From the NCBI GenBank assembly GCA_046049545.1, contig JBJORF010000019.1, forward strand, positions 1 to 52,313: DNA of 52,313 nucleotides. Direction: 5' to 3'. Position 1 is the first letter of the stretch, and every line of letters starts with the position of its first letter. A program made the translations under genes and the position numbers. This stretch comes from Romeriopsis sp046049545 (lineage in GTDB: Bacteria > Cyanobacteriota > Cyanobacteriia > Leptolyngbyales > Leptolyngbyaceae). The notes below the pieces were generated by a model. That model did not search any database and was not told the DNA's origin. It worked only from the letters and a program-made list of their open reading frames with translations. Positions 28,501-35,716 of this stretch are shown here, one piece after another.

Positions 28501-29281
28501 CACACGCAAACAGGAACGGGAAGAACAACAGAGCGCGATCGCCCAGCAACAGGCCGAACTACCGGAGGAAATCCCCGACGAATTACCGGAAGGGATGACC
28601 GAAGATGTTAGCCAATTGCAGCATGAAATTCGATCGCTCCAGCGCCGCCTACAAGCGATGGAACCCGTCAACATGCTCGCCCTCGAAGAGCACGAAAAAG
28701 TCCAGGAACGCCTCCAAGAGCTCAGCGACAAACTTCAAACCCTGGAAGAAGAGCGCACCGAACTGCTGCTCCGCATCGAAAACTTCACTACCCTGCGCGT
28801 CCGGGCCTTCAAGGAAGCCTATGATGCCGTGGATACCAACTTCCAGGAGATTTTTGCAACGCTGTCCGATGGCGATGGTCGTCTGCAACTGGAAGACCAG
28901 CAAGATCCGTTTAATGGCGGCTTGAATTTGATCGCTCACCCGAAGGGCAAGCAGGTACAGCGCTTGGCTTCGATGTCCGGGGGGGAAAAGTCCCTGACGG
29001 CATTGAGCTTTATCTTCGCGCTCCAGCGCTATCGGCCTTCTCCGTTCTACGCCTTCGACGAGGTGGACATGTTCCTCGATGGCGCGAACGTCGAGCGGCT
29101 ATCGCGGATGATTAAGCATCAGGCGACCCTAGCGCAGTTTATCGTCGTGAGTTTGCGTCGTCCGATGATCGAATCAGCCCAGCGCACGATCGGGGTCACA
29201 CAGGCACGCGGGGCCTACACACAGGTTTTGGGCATCAAACTCGAAGGCCAGCAGGAAGATACCCACGCACCAGCTTCTTAA
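25529..29281 (+). CDS. smc: Chromosome segregation ATPase SMC
   Basis: 1250 residues from GTG 25529, which gives the conserved start FVKRIQLTNFKSFGG. SMC dimers with ScpA/ScpB organise and segregate the chromosome. Visible parts: Walker A GPNGSGKSN (31-39), a long coiled coil, the hinge (about 575-690, GVHGIVADLG to GRATFLPLNKI), the returning coiled coil, the signature MSGGEKS (from 1149) and Walker B FDEVD (Asp1177/Glu1178), then a D-loop. An acidic insertion (about residues 88-155, rich in Asp/Glu/Ala) interrupts the head domain between the VTVTLDLTADPDLW strand and the VTRKLRV strand. ScpA/ScpB genes are not in the window. It is transcribed from the promoter at 25361. Confidence 0.96.
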   Translation: MFVKRIQLTNFKSFGGTTTVPILPGFTVISGPNGSGKSNLLDAILFCLGLAGSRGMRAERLPDLVNQAQTSRHRTVEAAVTVTLDLTADPDLWELVRSDGDPNAQPIAVEVEGADAEATRTIELSEEFSETESPQTNGRLPDFVAAGAEAVSTGEVREWSVTRKLRVTQQGTYTSNYYINGLPATLTELHDKLNQLRVYPEGYNVVLQGDVTRIISMNPRERREIIDELAGVSSFDRRIDQAKGKLNAVKDHEERYRIVERELVEQRDRLSQDKIKAEKYQKLRGELQTKEQWEGIIRYRQAQKALEKLEAQLKSGEAEQVGLTEKITAIATEITTASAALEELNVKVRALGEAEQIALQSQLATREAELRQLQRQEQDFQQSKQAIEAEIAKTQADIQANTQLLTELTTEQQRLETAELSARTEARNQAQATLEAARQTASESAANAEAWVQEQTQLRHQVDEILTTLEPQRTEQAQLRERTAQLERQLEDQGKSRETLTTELATKKAEHATLSEQLEEATTSVQALAQGLSGFDSEIQIQKDTQTRLLQEQREKQRQLDKLEAQTQAVREAQGTHATQVIMKMGLDGVHGIVADLGQVQPRFQLALEVAAGGRLGQMVVENDAIAAAAIEILKKQKAGRATFLPLNKIRAPHIMDDNAIRGLSGCVDLAINLIDFDDEYWDVFAYVLGSTLVFERMDAARRYIGDYRMVTLDGELLEPSGAMTGGNLGRSSLHFGKTTPSESTEVRELRERLAAIDTILIRCEATLATATLDHQQKTKQMIEARQSHREMQIKLDQLTKEITQLETQLASLGGNFEQQAQELATSRSRLELLETDLPQLESQLVSLRGTLAQLEASQTHSEWQTIQANLRRLETDVTERETALRSVEQQVLDLTNQRQRLEEKIAEGHNRLTEVRNQQTALLQQQTSFGEQQAEIQTKITELKIALVELDKTLGETRNQRDTLDRQVRELQTSRQQLEWQQQKLAETQATRKQEREEQQSAIAQQQAELPEEIPDELPEGMTEDVSQLQHEIRSLQRRLQAMEPVNMLALEEHEKVQERLQELSDKLQTLEEERTELLLRIENFTTLRVRAFKEAYDAVDTNFQEIFATLSDGDGRLQLEDQQDPFNGGLNLIAHPKGKQVQRLASMSGGEKSLTALSFIFALQRYRPSPFYAFDEVDMFLDGANVERLSRMIKHQATLAQFIVVSLRRPMIESAQRTIGVTQARGAYTQVLGIKLEGQQEDTHAPAS

Positions 29282-29336
29282 TCTATGAACGGACGTTATG
29301 ATAGGAATGGATTGATGTTCTGTAACTTGACCTATT

Positions 29337-30056
29337 ATGACGATCGCTCAAAGCAGAAATCCGTTGGCTCTCCCGGATCACACTCAGTTACCTGAATCCG
29401 ATGGTAGTTTTGTGAAAAATTTTCAGGAGCATCCGCAGAGTTTATTGTTGACGAGTTCGATCGTGCCTGTGCTTGATCGGTTGCACCCAGACGGACGTTA
29501 TGCGATCGGCCAAGATTGTGGAATCTATTGGCGATTGACGGAGCCGCCGGAGCGGGGCGCAGAAGCGCCAGATTGGTTCTATGTGCCCAATGTATCGCCA
29601 TTGCTAAATGGTGAGCGGCGACGATCGTATGTGATGTGGAAGGAGATTATTGCACCGTTGATTGTGATCGAGTTTACGAGCGGGGATGGCAGTGAGGAGC
29701 GTGACCAAACTTCGCCATTCATGGGAGATGGGGTGAAGGCCGGGAAGTTTTGGGTGTATGAACAGGCGGTGCATGTGCCGTTTTATGCGATTTACGAGGT
29801 GGAGAAGGCGGCGGTGACCGTGTATGAGCTGGTGGCAGGGCGCTATCAGCTTTGTCAGCCGAACGACCGAGGGCACTATGCGATCGGGCCTTTAGGCGTG
29901 GAGTTGGGGATTTGGCGGGGACGGTATATGAATCAGGAATTACCCTGGTTGCGCTGGTGGGATGGCGATGGGAAATTGCTGCTGACGGGGGAGGAGCGGG
30001 CCGATCGGTTGGCGGCGAAGTTGCGGGAGTTGGGGGTTGACCCAGATGAGGTTTGA
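29337..30056 (+). CDS. Uma2-family (DUF820) putative nuclease
   Basis: 239 residues. It resembles the Uma2/DUF820 family of PD-(D/E)XK-fold proteins that are greatly expanded in cyanobacteria. Candidate active-site residues are in APDWFYVP (Asp), IVIEFTSGDG (Glu) and the following strand with YEVEKAAVTVYEL. The C-terminus is the usual ERADRLAAKLRELGVDPDEV tail of the family. Nuclease activity has not been shown for most members and cannot be assumed. The start ATG at 29337 has no clear ribosome-binding site. It lies 55 bp after smc, and its base composition is more typical of the genome than that of the next gene. Confidence 0.88.
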   Translation: MTIAQSRNPLALPDHTQLPESDGSFVKNFQEHPQSLLLTSSIVPVLDRLHPDGRYAIGQDCGIYWRLTEPPERGAEAPDWFYVPNVSPLLNGERRRSYVMWKEIIAPLIVIEFTSGDGSEERDQTSPFMGDGVKAGKFWVYEQAVHVPFYAIYEVEKAAVTVYELVAGRYQLCQPNDRGHYAIGPLGVELGIWRGRYMNQELPWLRWWDGDGKLLLTGEERADRLAAKLRELGVDPDEV

Positions 30057-30085
30057 GGGGGTGAAATCGATGGAGAGTGTTCAGA

Positions 30086-30667
30086 ATGCGTATCATCAAG
30101 CAAAGCAGCGAACAAATTGTTATCCAGGTAGAGGATTTTCATGCTGGCTACAGCAAGTTTGAGTTGTTCGACGCATTTGCCATATTTCTCCTTCTTGTAT
30201 GCCTGAGCATGATCGAAGCAACCCCGTTTTTTCAAATGATCGGAATTGGAGCAATCTTATTTTCTGGTGTACTTTTTGTTTCCCTGGAAATGAAGCCCAA
30301 GCCAGCAAAGCGAAAGCCCCGTGACAATTACACTTTTAATCAATCAACTGGCATTATTGAAGGCTTTTCAAGCAATCAGGGTAAATCCAAGACTTATCTC
30401 AATGAGATAACAAATATTGAATTAGATTTTTTTATCCAAGAAGATGCCGATAGCGAAACTGGAATAACGACAATGCGTACAGATGGTGAATACAAAATTG
30501 CAATCAAGTTTAAGAATCAACATGAATGGCAACTTGAATATAACCAATGCGGCTTTTCTAAGCCCCCAGAGTCACAGCAGATCTTTCGTGATTTGATCGC
30601 TGATTCCGACAAAGCAGTCAAGACATTACGCACATTGCTTGATTTGGAAGAAGCGCAATCGGACTGA
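30086..30667 (+). CDS. Hypothetical membrane protein, AT-rich gene
   Basis: 193 residues from ATG 30086 (GGAG ten bases upstream); a GTG at 30077 is an alternative. Two adjacent hydrophobic segments (about residues 30-45 and 50-72, FAIFLLLVCLSMIEA and GIGAILFSGVLFVSLEM) lead to a soluble C-terminal domain of about 115 residues, rich in Lys, Glu and Asn. I do not recognise the family. The gene is clearly richer in A and T than its neighbours, which suggests recent acquisition. It follows the Uma2 gene by 29 bp and is convergent with the toxin-antitoxin pair. Confidence 0.6.
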   Translation: MRIIKQSSEQIVIQVEDFHAGYSKFELFDAFAIFLLLVCLSMIEATPFFQMIGIGAILFSGVLFVSLEMKPKPAKRKPRDNYTFNQSTGIIEGFSSNQGKSKTYLNEITNIELDFFIQEDADSETGITTMRTDGEYKIAIKFKNQHEWQLEYNQCGFSKPPESQQIFRDLIADSDKAVKTLRTLLDLEEAQSD

Positions 30668-30758
30668 TAAAAATATTGGATAATCCCTATCCTGCGACAG
30701 ATTAATTCACGTAGCAGAACCCCCTAAAATCAAGTAGTTTAGTTCGATCGAACACGCA

Positions 30759-31190
30759 CTAAATCACCCAATTGATCACTTGCAATCCCGGAACTAAGCT
30801 AAAATCCCGATCGTTCCTTGTAACCACCAGCGCACCCTGAGACAGCGCGATCGCCGCAATCCGCAAATCACGCTCCAAACGCACTTTTCTCAAAACGGGA
30901 TTTTGCTGAAGCAGGGATCGAAACGCCAAATCCGCCGCTTGATCAAAATTCAAAATTTCCACCTGCTTGAAATAATCAATCGATCGATAAAGCCTCGAAT
31001 ACAGCTCAACAAAGTCAGCCCCTGGCTTCGCTTGATTAATCAACGCCATCCACCCATTAAAAACTTCCTGAAACATCACAACGGTCGTAAAGACTTCCGA
31101 CTCTTGCGCCACAAGCGCTTGCAGTCGCAAATCACCCCGTAAAATCAACGAAACATGATCAGTATCCAGAATGTATTTGGTCATCACCAT
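30759..31190 (-). CDS. vapC: VapC-type PIN-domain toxin
   Basis: 143 residues, an RNase fold. The four PIN acidic positions are visible, numbered from ATG 31190: Asp9 (ILDTDH), Glu42 (FQEVFNGW), Asp108 (ERDLRIAA) and Asp127/Asp129 (TRNDRDF). VapC toxins cleave tRNA or rRNA when freed from their antitoxin. The start overlaps the stop of the upstream antitoxin gene by one base (TAATG), indicating translational coupling; a second ATG lies two codons later. The antitoxin is not a typical VapB. Target RNA unknown. Confidence 0.9.
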   Translation of the reverse strand: MVMTKYILDTDHVSLILRGDLRLQALVAQESEVFTTVVMFQEVFNGWMALINQAKPGADFVELYSRLYRSIDYFKQVEILNFDQAADLAFRSLLQQNPVLRKVRLERDLRIAAIALSQGALVVTRNDRDFSLVPGLQVINWVI

Positions 31191-31519
31191 TACGATGCGT
31201 AGTAGGCCGGATCAAGCTCATCATCCCCCAAAGCCTCTCGTTCTGCCTGGATAATATCCATCACCTGATCAAAATACACATCATCCTTAAATGCCCCAAA
31301 CATTTTTACCCAAGGATTCGTCCCAGCAGCAGCCGATAAATCCACTGGAACCTGCCATGACATGGCTTCCGCATCCTGTAACTGATCAATTAAAGTCATT
31401 TTCAGCCGATCGACTGCTACTTCTTTCGACTCCGCCTCAACGCGATAGCCCGGCAGTTCGAGTACCGAAGCCGACACTTGACCGGATTCAAGCCGTTTAA
31501 CCAGCAATGTGAGATTCAT
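31190..31519 (-). CDS. HicB-like antitoxin partner of VapC
   Basis: 109 residues from ATG 31519, which has GGAG seven bases upstream; a TTG at 31525 sits too close to that site. The N-terminal half (LTLLVKRLESGQVSASVLELPGYRVEAESKEVAVDRLK) follows the pattern of HicB-type partial RNase-H-like folds (strands, LPGY/RVEA turn, helix). The C-terminal half is acidic (DDVYFDQVMDIIQAERE), likely the part that wraps the toxin. It lacks a recognisable DNA-binding domain. The toxin downstream is VapC, not HicA. I infer antitoxin function from the coupled arrangement. Confidence 0.75.
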   Translation of the reverse strand: MNLTLLVKRLESGQVSASVLELPGYRVEAESKEVAVDRLKMTLIDQLQDAEAMSWQVPVDLSAAAGTNPWVKMFGAFKDDVYFDQVMDIIQAEREALGDDELDPAYYAS

Positions 31520-31606
31520 CAACAATCTCCAGCTTTCACAAGCAATGATTTCCCCAGTCTAGTCGATTACCCATCAATCAGCCATATTAAGATTGCCAAG
31601 ACCTCG

Positions 31607-32077
31607 CTAATGATTCGTCTGCGGCGATCGCCAAAGTCCAATAAACAAGCAGACCAACCCAATATTAATCAGCACATCCGCAACATTAAAAATCGGAAAA
31701 TTAATGAATCGGGCATCGAGAAAATCCACCACATGCCCAAACAAAAATCGATCGATCCCATTCCCCAACGCCCCACTCAAAATCAACCCATACCCCAACT
31801 TCTCCCACTTCGGCAAACGCGGATACCCGATCGCCAACGCCATCAACCCAAAACTCACCAACAGCGACAACCAGCGCAGCCAACCGCCGCCCTGCCCCTG
31901 AAACGAACTAAACGCCGCCCCCGTATTCACCACATAGGTAAAATGAAAAATATCCTTCACCACCGGCACCGTAAACGGCGGATCCTGCAACGGAAAATGA
32001 TTCAACACCCACAGCTTCGTCACCCGATCGAGGGCCACCCCCGCCGCCGCTGCAATCCAAAATAGGCGATTCCGCAT
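31607..32077 (-). CDS. lspA: Lipoprotein signal peptidase (signal peptidase II)
   Basis: 156 residues from ATG 32077 (a TTG seven codons upstream is less likely). It cleaves the signal peptides of lipoproteins after lipid modification, at the outer face of the cytoplasmic membrane. Four membrane segments are seen. Family motifs: NTGAAFSSF (the periplasmic loop), the catalytic Asp in GNGIDRFLFGHVVDFLD and the second Asp in FNVADVLINIG. Length is typical. It lies 62 bp downstream of bioY on the same strand and may share its transcript. Confidence 0.95.
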   Translation of the reverse strand: MRNRLFWIAAAAGVALDRVTKLWVLNHFPLQDPPFTVPVVKDIFHFTYVVNTGAAFSSFQGQGGGWLRWLSLLVSFGLMALAIGYPRLPKWEKLGYGLILSGALGNGIDRFLFGHVVDFLDARFINFPIFNVADVLINIGLVCLFIGLWRSPQTNH

Positions 32078-32139
32078 AGCTACCCGTCGATCGAACAATT
32101 ACTTCAGCCCTTCCAGCATATCAGTCAGCGTTAGCGCGG

Positions 32140-32751
32140 CTAATAAAACAACCCCCGCCGCACCAAAAACGCCACCACCGTCACCGCACAGACCACCCCG
32201 ATCTGCCCCGGCAACTGATGCAACGAGTACAGCCCCACCGCCCCCAGCCAGTTCCCCGGAGCCGTCGCCGGATTCAGCCGCAGGCCGTAGATTACCCCCA
32301 GATACAGCAACCCCGTCGCATGTACCGTCAGCAGCCCCGCCATACAGCAGCCCAGCAGCCACTCCACCTTCGGCCACGCCCGAAATGCTAGATAGCCACA
32401 AACCCAAGCCCCCGGCACAAACCCCAGCAGATACCCAAACGTCGGCTGGGCCACATACCCAATCCCACCGCCCTGGGAGAAAATCGGAAACCCCGCTAAG
32501 CCCAGCGCCAGATAGGCAATCTGCGACATCACCGCCGCATTCCGCCCCGCCAAACAGCCCGTCAGCAGCACCGCCCCAATCTGATAGCTCACACCCAGCA
32601 AATGCGTCGGCAACGACCCAAAATTGATCCCCAGCATCGCCGCCTGCACAAAATTACCGCCGATCGTCAGCAGCAATCCGGTCAGCGCCCACACTAGCTC
32701 AGTCAACGTCACCACAATGAATCGAGTCAGCCCACTTAACAATAAACGCAT
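32140..32751 (-). CDS. bioY: Biotin transporter S component BioY
   Basis: 203 residues from ATG 32751; the frame is open to 32817 but the upstream ATGs lack usable ribosome-binding sites and lie very near the predicted promoter. Six membrane segments; the core motif of BioY proteins is visible (LPTHLLGVSYQIGAVLLTGCLAGRN, LALGLAGFPIFSQGGGIGYVAQPTFGYLLGF). BioY is the biotin-binding subunit of ECF transporters, sometimes active alone. The ATPase and T components are not in the window. It is divergent from bioB, the biotin synthase gene, which supports the biotin role. An extended -10 promoter lies at 32835-32843. Confidence 0.95.
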   Translation of the reverse strand: MRLLLSGLTRFIVVTLTELVWALTGLLLTIGGNFVQAAMLGINFGSLPTHLLGVSYQIGAVLLTGCLAGRNAAVMSQIAYLALGLAGFPIFSQGGGIGYVAQPTFGYLLGFVPGAWVCGYLAFRAWPKVEWLLGCCMAGLLTVHATGLLYLGVIYGLRLNPATAPGNWLGAVGLYSLHQLPGQIGVVCAVTVVAFLVRRGLFY

Positions 32752-32834
32752 GACGATAGTCTCACAGCACCCAGGAATTGGGAGCCATGGTACAGCCATG
32801 TTGCCGGATTGAATCATCCTTCTCGCCGAGGGTC

Positions 32835-32843
32835 ATTCTATCA
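32835..32843 (-). promoter_or_regulatory. Extended -10 promoter element for bioY
   Basis: On the minus strand TGATAGAAT has the TGn extension and five of six bases of TATAAT. No -35 box lies 17 bases upstream, as is usual for extended -10 promoters. It lies in the 182-bp divergent bioY-bioB spacer. Confidence 0.5.
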
Positions 32844-32933
32844 TCGCCGATCGCCCCCCACCGGGTCGCACCCAGCAACGTGATAATCTAGCCATAGATT
32901 TTGACGATCGCATCGATTTAGCTGAGGCAGGCC

Positions 32934-33929
32934 ATGACGACTGTTGTAACGACCACTGCTGCACCCACCACTACACCGCAGACCGCACCAACGGGTGTAA
33001 GCTTAGAGCAGATTCGATCGATCTATGCCCAGCCCCTGCCCGATCTGATGTTTGAAGCCCAGTCGGTGCATCGCGCTCATCACGACCCGAAGGCCGTCCA
33101 GCTCTGCACCCTCGGCAATATCAAAATGGGCGGCTGTGCCGAAGATTGTGGCTACTGTTCCCAGAGCGCCCACCACGAAGCCGCAATCCAGCCTGAACCC
33201 CTGATGCAAGTCGATGCCGTCATGGCTGAAGCCCGCGCCGCCAAGGCCGCTGGCGCGACCCGGTTCTGCATGGGAGCCGCTTGGCGCGAAGTGCGGGATG
33301 GCGCGCAGTTCGATCGGGTACTCGACATGGTGCGCGAAGTCGCCAGCCTGGATATGGAAGTCTGCTGCACCCTCGGGATGCTCAAGCCCCACCAAGCGCA
33401 GCAGCTCAAGGAAGCCGGACTCACGGCCTATAACCACAACTTGGATACGTCCCCCAGCTACTACGACAAGGTGATTTCGACCCGCACCTATGCCGATCGG
33501 CTGAATACGATCCAAGCCGTCAGTGAAGCCGGGATTTCGGTGTGCTGCGGTGGGATTTTGGGGCTGGGGGAAAGCGAAGTCGATCGGTTAGAAATGCTGC
33601 AAGTCCTGACCACACTGGCAACAACACCGGAATCGATTCCAATTAACCGTCTGATTCCCATGGAAGGCACGCCTTTAGCCGATGCGCCCGCCGTTGACCC
33701 GCTGGAAATCGTGCGGATGATTGCAACGACAAGGATTCTGTTCCCGCAAGCCATGGTGCGGCTCTCCGCTGGACGAACGGAAATGAGCGATGAGCTGCAA
33801 GCGATGTGCTTCTTGGCGGGGGCGAATTCGATCTTTACAGGTGATGTATTGCTTACCGCTGCCAATCCCAGCCGATCACACGATGCCCAATTGCTCGATA
33901 AATTAGGGATGATTGCAAAACCACTTTAA
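32934..33929 (+). CDS. bioB: Biotin synthase
   Basis: 331 residues from ATG 32934, with GAGG six bases upstream. It is a radical SAM enzyme that inserts sulfur into dethiobiotin, using a [4Fe-4S] cluster and a sacrificial [2Fe-2S] cluster. The radical SAM motif CAEDCGYC provides Cys68, Cys72 and Cys75. Other family motifs: YNHNLDTSPSYY, GGILGLGES, IPINRLIPMEGTPLAD and the terminal ANSIFTGDVLLTA. The first 20 residues are Thr-rich. It is cytosolic. It is divergent from bioY, and its last four bases overlap the stop of the convergent small gene. Confidence 0.97.
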   Translation: MTTVVTTTAAPTTTPQTAPTGVSLEQIRSIYAQPLPDLMFEAQSVHRAHHDPKAVQLCTLGNIKMGGCAEDCGYCSQSAHHEAAIQPEPLMQVDAVMAEARAAKAAGATRFCMGAAWREVRDGAQFDRVLDMVREVASLDMEVCCTLGMLKPHQAQQLKEAGLTAYNHNLDTSPSYYDKVISTRTYADRLNTIQAVSEAGISVCCGGILGLGESEVDRLEMLQVLTTLATTPESIPINRLIPMEGTPLADAPAVDPLEIVRMIATTRILFPQAMVRLSAGRTEMSDELQAMCFLAGANSIFTGDVLLTAANPSRSHDAQLLDKLGMIAKPL

Positions 33930-34249
33930 CCAGGCGCTTGATCGAAATAAGCCAACACATCCTGCGTCACATCTTTACCACCGCGAAAGTTGGTGATCAA
34001 TGCGCCGGGTGTATAGATCAGCCCCCAGGGAAATCCCCACCACCCAAAGAGAAAAGAAATTAGGGAAAACTGTAAACCTTTGACCAAGGCATTATCTTCC
34101 GGGCGGATGAAGTAAATCTCGCTCGATCGCTTAAACGTCATGAAAATGACCGAGATGCAATACTCATACATCACAAATTTCGCGCCGCGCTGTACTTCGT
34201 AGGCCAGTTGAGTTGCGTCTAAGTCATTGATACCGATGATTTTCGCCAT
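33926..34249 (-). CDS. Small hypothetical protein with one hydrophobic hairpin
   Basis: 107 residues from ATG 34249, chosen for the GGGAG site eight to ten bases upstream. The N-terminal half (ATQLAYEVQRGAKFVMYEYCISVIFMTFKRSS) is amphipathic; the second half has a hydrophobic Trp-rich segment (LQFSLISFLFGWWGFPWGLIYT), likely one or two membrane passes. I do not recognise the family; similar short proteins occur next to unrelated genes in bacteria. The stop overlaps the last four bases of bioB on the opposite strand. The TPR gene upstream ends 74 bp before its start. Confidence 0.65.
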   Translation of the reverse strand: MAKIIGINDLDATQLAYEVQRGAKFVMYEYCISVIFMTFKRSSEIYFIRPEDNALVKGLQFSLISFLFGWWGFPWGLIYTPGALITNFRGGKDVTQDVLAYFDQAPG

Positions 34250-34322
34250 GTTTTTTCTCCCGTTATGAATTCCAGTCAATTCCAGCGTTCCTCCAATACT
34301 GGGGGAACCTGAATCAAAGCCC

Positions 34323-35588
34323 CTAAGCCTGCTTCGGTGTCACCCAAGCCAAGCCATTCGCTGCCCAACAGCACCCCACAAAGCCAAGCAAAGTCAGCGC
34401 AGCGGGTACCCAGACCAATTGCGGCAATCCCAAGGCGGTCAGCAATGTGACAGCGACAAGACTCGCCAGCGCGATCGTCAACCGCCGCATCCAGCGGCGC
34501 GGCCACCCCGGCGCACAACGAAAGATGCCCGATACCGGAAATGCCAGCATGATCGCCAGTCCACCCAGCATCGTGATCGGCCCAATCCCCAACCCAGCCC
34601 CGACCAATACTGTCAGCACACCCCCACCCAGCAATCCACAGACCCAGAGACCACCCATCTGCTCATCACGGCTCAACAGCAACCGTCCATAGGCATCAAA
34701 CCGCAAAATCAAATTCGTAATCGGCACCGCAAACCAACTCGAAAATAAGAACAGCAAGTACAGCCCAGCTAAGGTGTAAGCGATCGGCTGCATCGCCGGA
34801 ATCCGCGCCATTACCCTGACAAACCGCATCCCCATCAACGGCACCGCCAACGCTGCCAAGCGCATCTGCGGCGGCATTTTTCCCAGCCAGAGCTGATATT
34901 TCAGAAAGAGTCGATACAACGGATTGCGGGCCTTCAGCGCTAGAATCATCCCCTCCCGCGCGGAATCATTCAGCGGATCGAGCCGCAGCCCTTCGCGGAA
35001 ACCGTCGATCGCGGGTTGCGGCTGACTTTTCTCCAATTCCAGCCAGCCTTTGAGGGCATGAATTGTTGGATCATTCGGATGCCGTGCCAGACCCGTCATC
35101 AAATTGGCTTCCGCCTCCGGCAAGCGATTCAACTGCTGCAAGGCCAACAATCGCGCCACCAAACAACCCAAATGTTCCGGGTCAAGCGCCAGTCCCAGAT
35201 CTGCCGTCGCCAGCGATTCCGACCATTCGTAGCGCTGTGCCATGATCGATGCTTGCAAGCCATACAGCGGGGCACTCAACGGATTCAGGCGCAATGCTTC
35301 CAGAATCGCCGCCTGGGCCGTGACCAAATCATTCCGATCGTCCGCAATCGCCGCCAAAGCATAGTGGGCAAACGCCAAATCCGGGGCAAGACCGATCGCC
35401 GCTTCCGCTTCCGCCATCGCCGCCTCATAGCGTTTCTGCGCCGACAAAACTAAACCCAGCAATGCCAATTCATCGGCATCTGGGGCTTGGGCCAAGGATT
35501 CTCGGAGCGTCGTTTCGGCAAGTTCAAAGCGCTTTTGTTCGTAGAGCAGCATTGCCCGATCGAAGGCTTGGGACTGAGTTTCGGCCAT
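34323..35588 (-). CDS. TPR-repeat protein with C-terminal membrane domain
   Basis: 421 residues from ATG 35588 (earlier in-frame ATGs lie 1-3 codons upstream). Tetratricopeptide repeats fill about residues 5-225 (A..LY...R...AE..LR.., A..LAP..A.AHYALA, ALRLNPLSAPLY). The remaining 190 residues hold about five membrane segments (YTLAGLYLLFLFSSWF, GLLGGGVLTVLVGAGLGIGPI and two more near the end). The TPR part would be a cytosolic protein-binding module tethered to the membrane. No enzymatic motif is seen. It is divergent from the photolyase genes. Confidence 0.8.
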   Translation of the reverse strand: MAETQSQAFDRAMLLYEQKRFELAETTLRESLAQAPDADELALLGLVLSAQKRYEAAMAEAEAAIGLAPDLAFAHYALAAIADDRNDLVTAQAAILEALRLNPLSAPLYGLQASIMAQRYEWSESLATADLGLALDPEHLGCLVARLLALQQLNRLPEAEANLMTGLARHPNDPTIHALKGWLELEKSQPQPAIDGFREGLRLDPLNDSAREGMILALKARNPLYRLFLKYQLWLGKMPPQMRLAALAVPLMGMRFVRVMARIPAMQPIAYTLAGLYLLFLFSSWFAVPITNLILRFDAYGRLLLSRDEQMGGLWVCGLLGGGVLTVLVGAGLGIGPITMLGGLAIMLAFPVSGIFRCAPGWPRRWMRRLTIALASLVAVTLLTALGLPQLVWVPAALTLLGFVGCCWAANGLAWVTPKQA

Positions 35589-35716
35589 GGGCATCACCAG
35601 CAGTGGACTTACTACCTATCTATCCCACCTACGCCCAGCAACCTATGCAAGATTCATCAGAGCGTCTATATTAAGTTATGTAAAAATCGCTCAGAAAGAA
35701 CAGTGAGATTGTGGCT

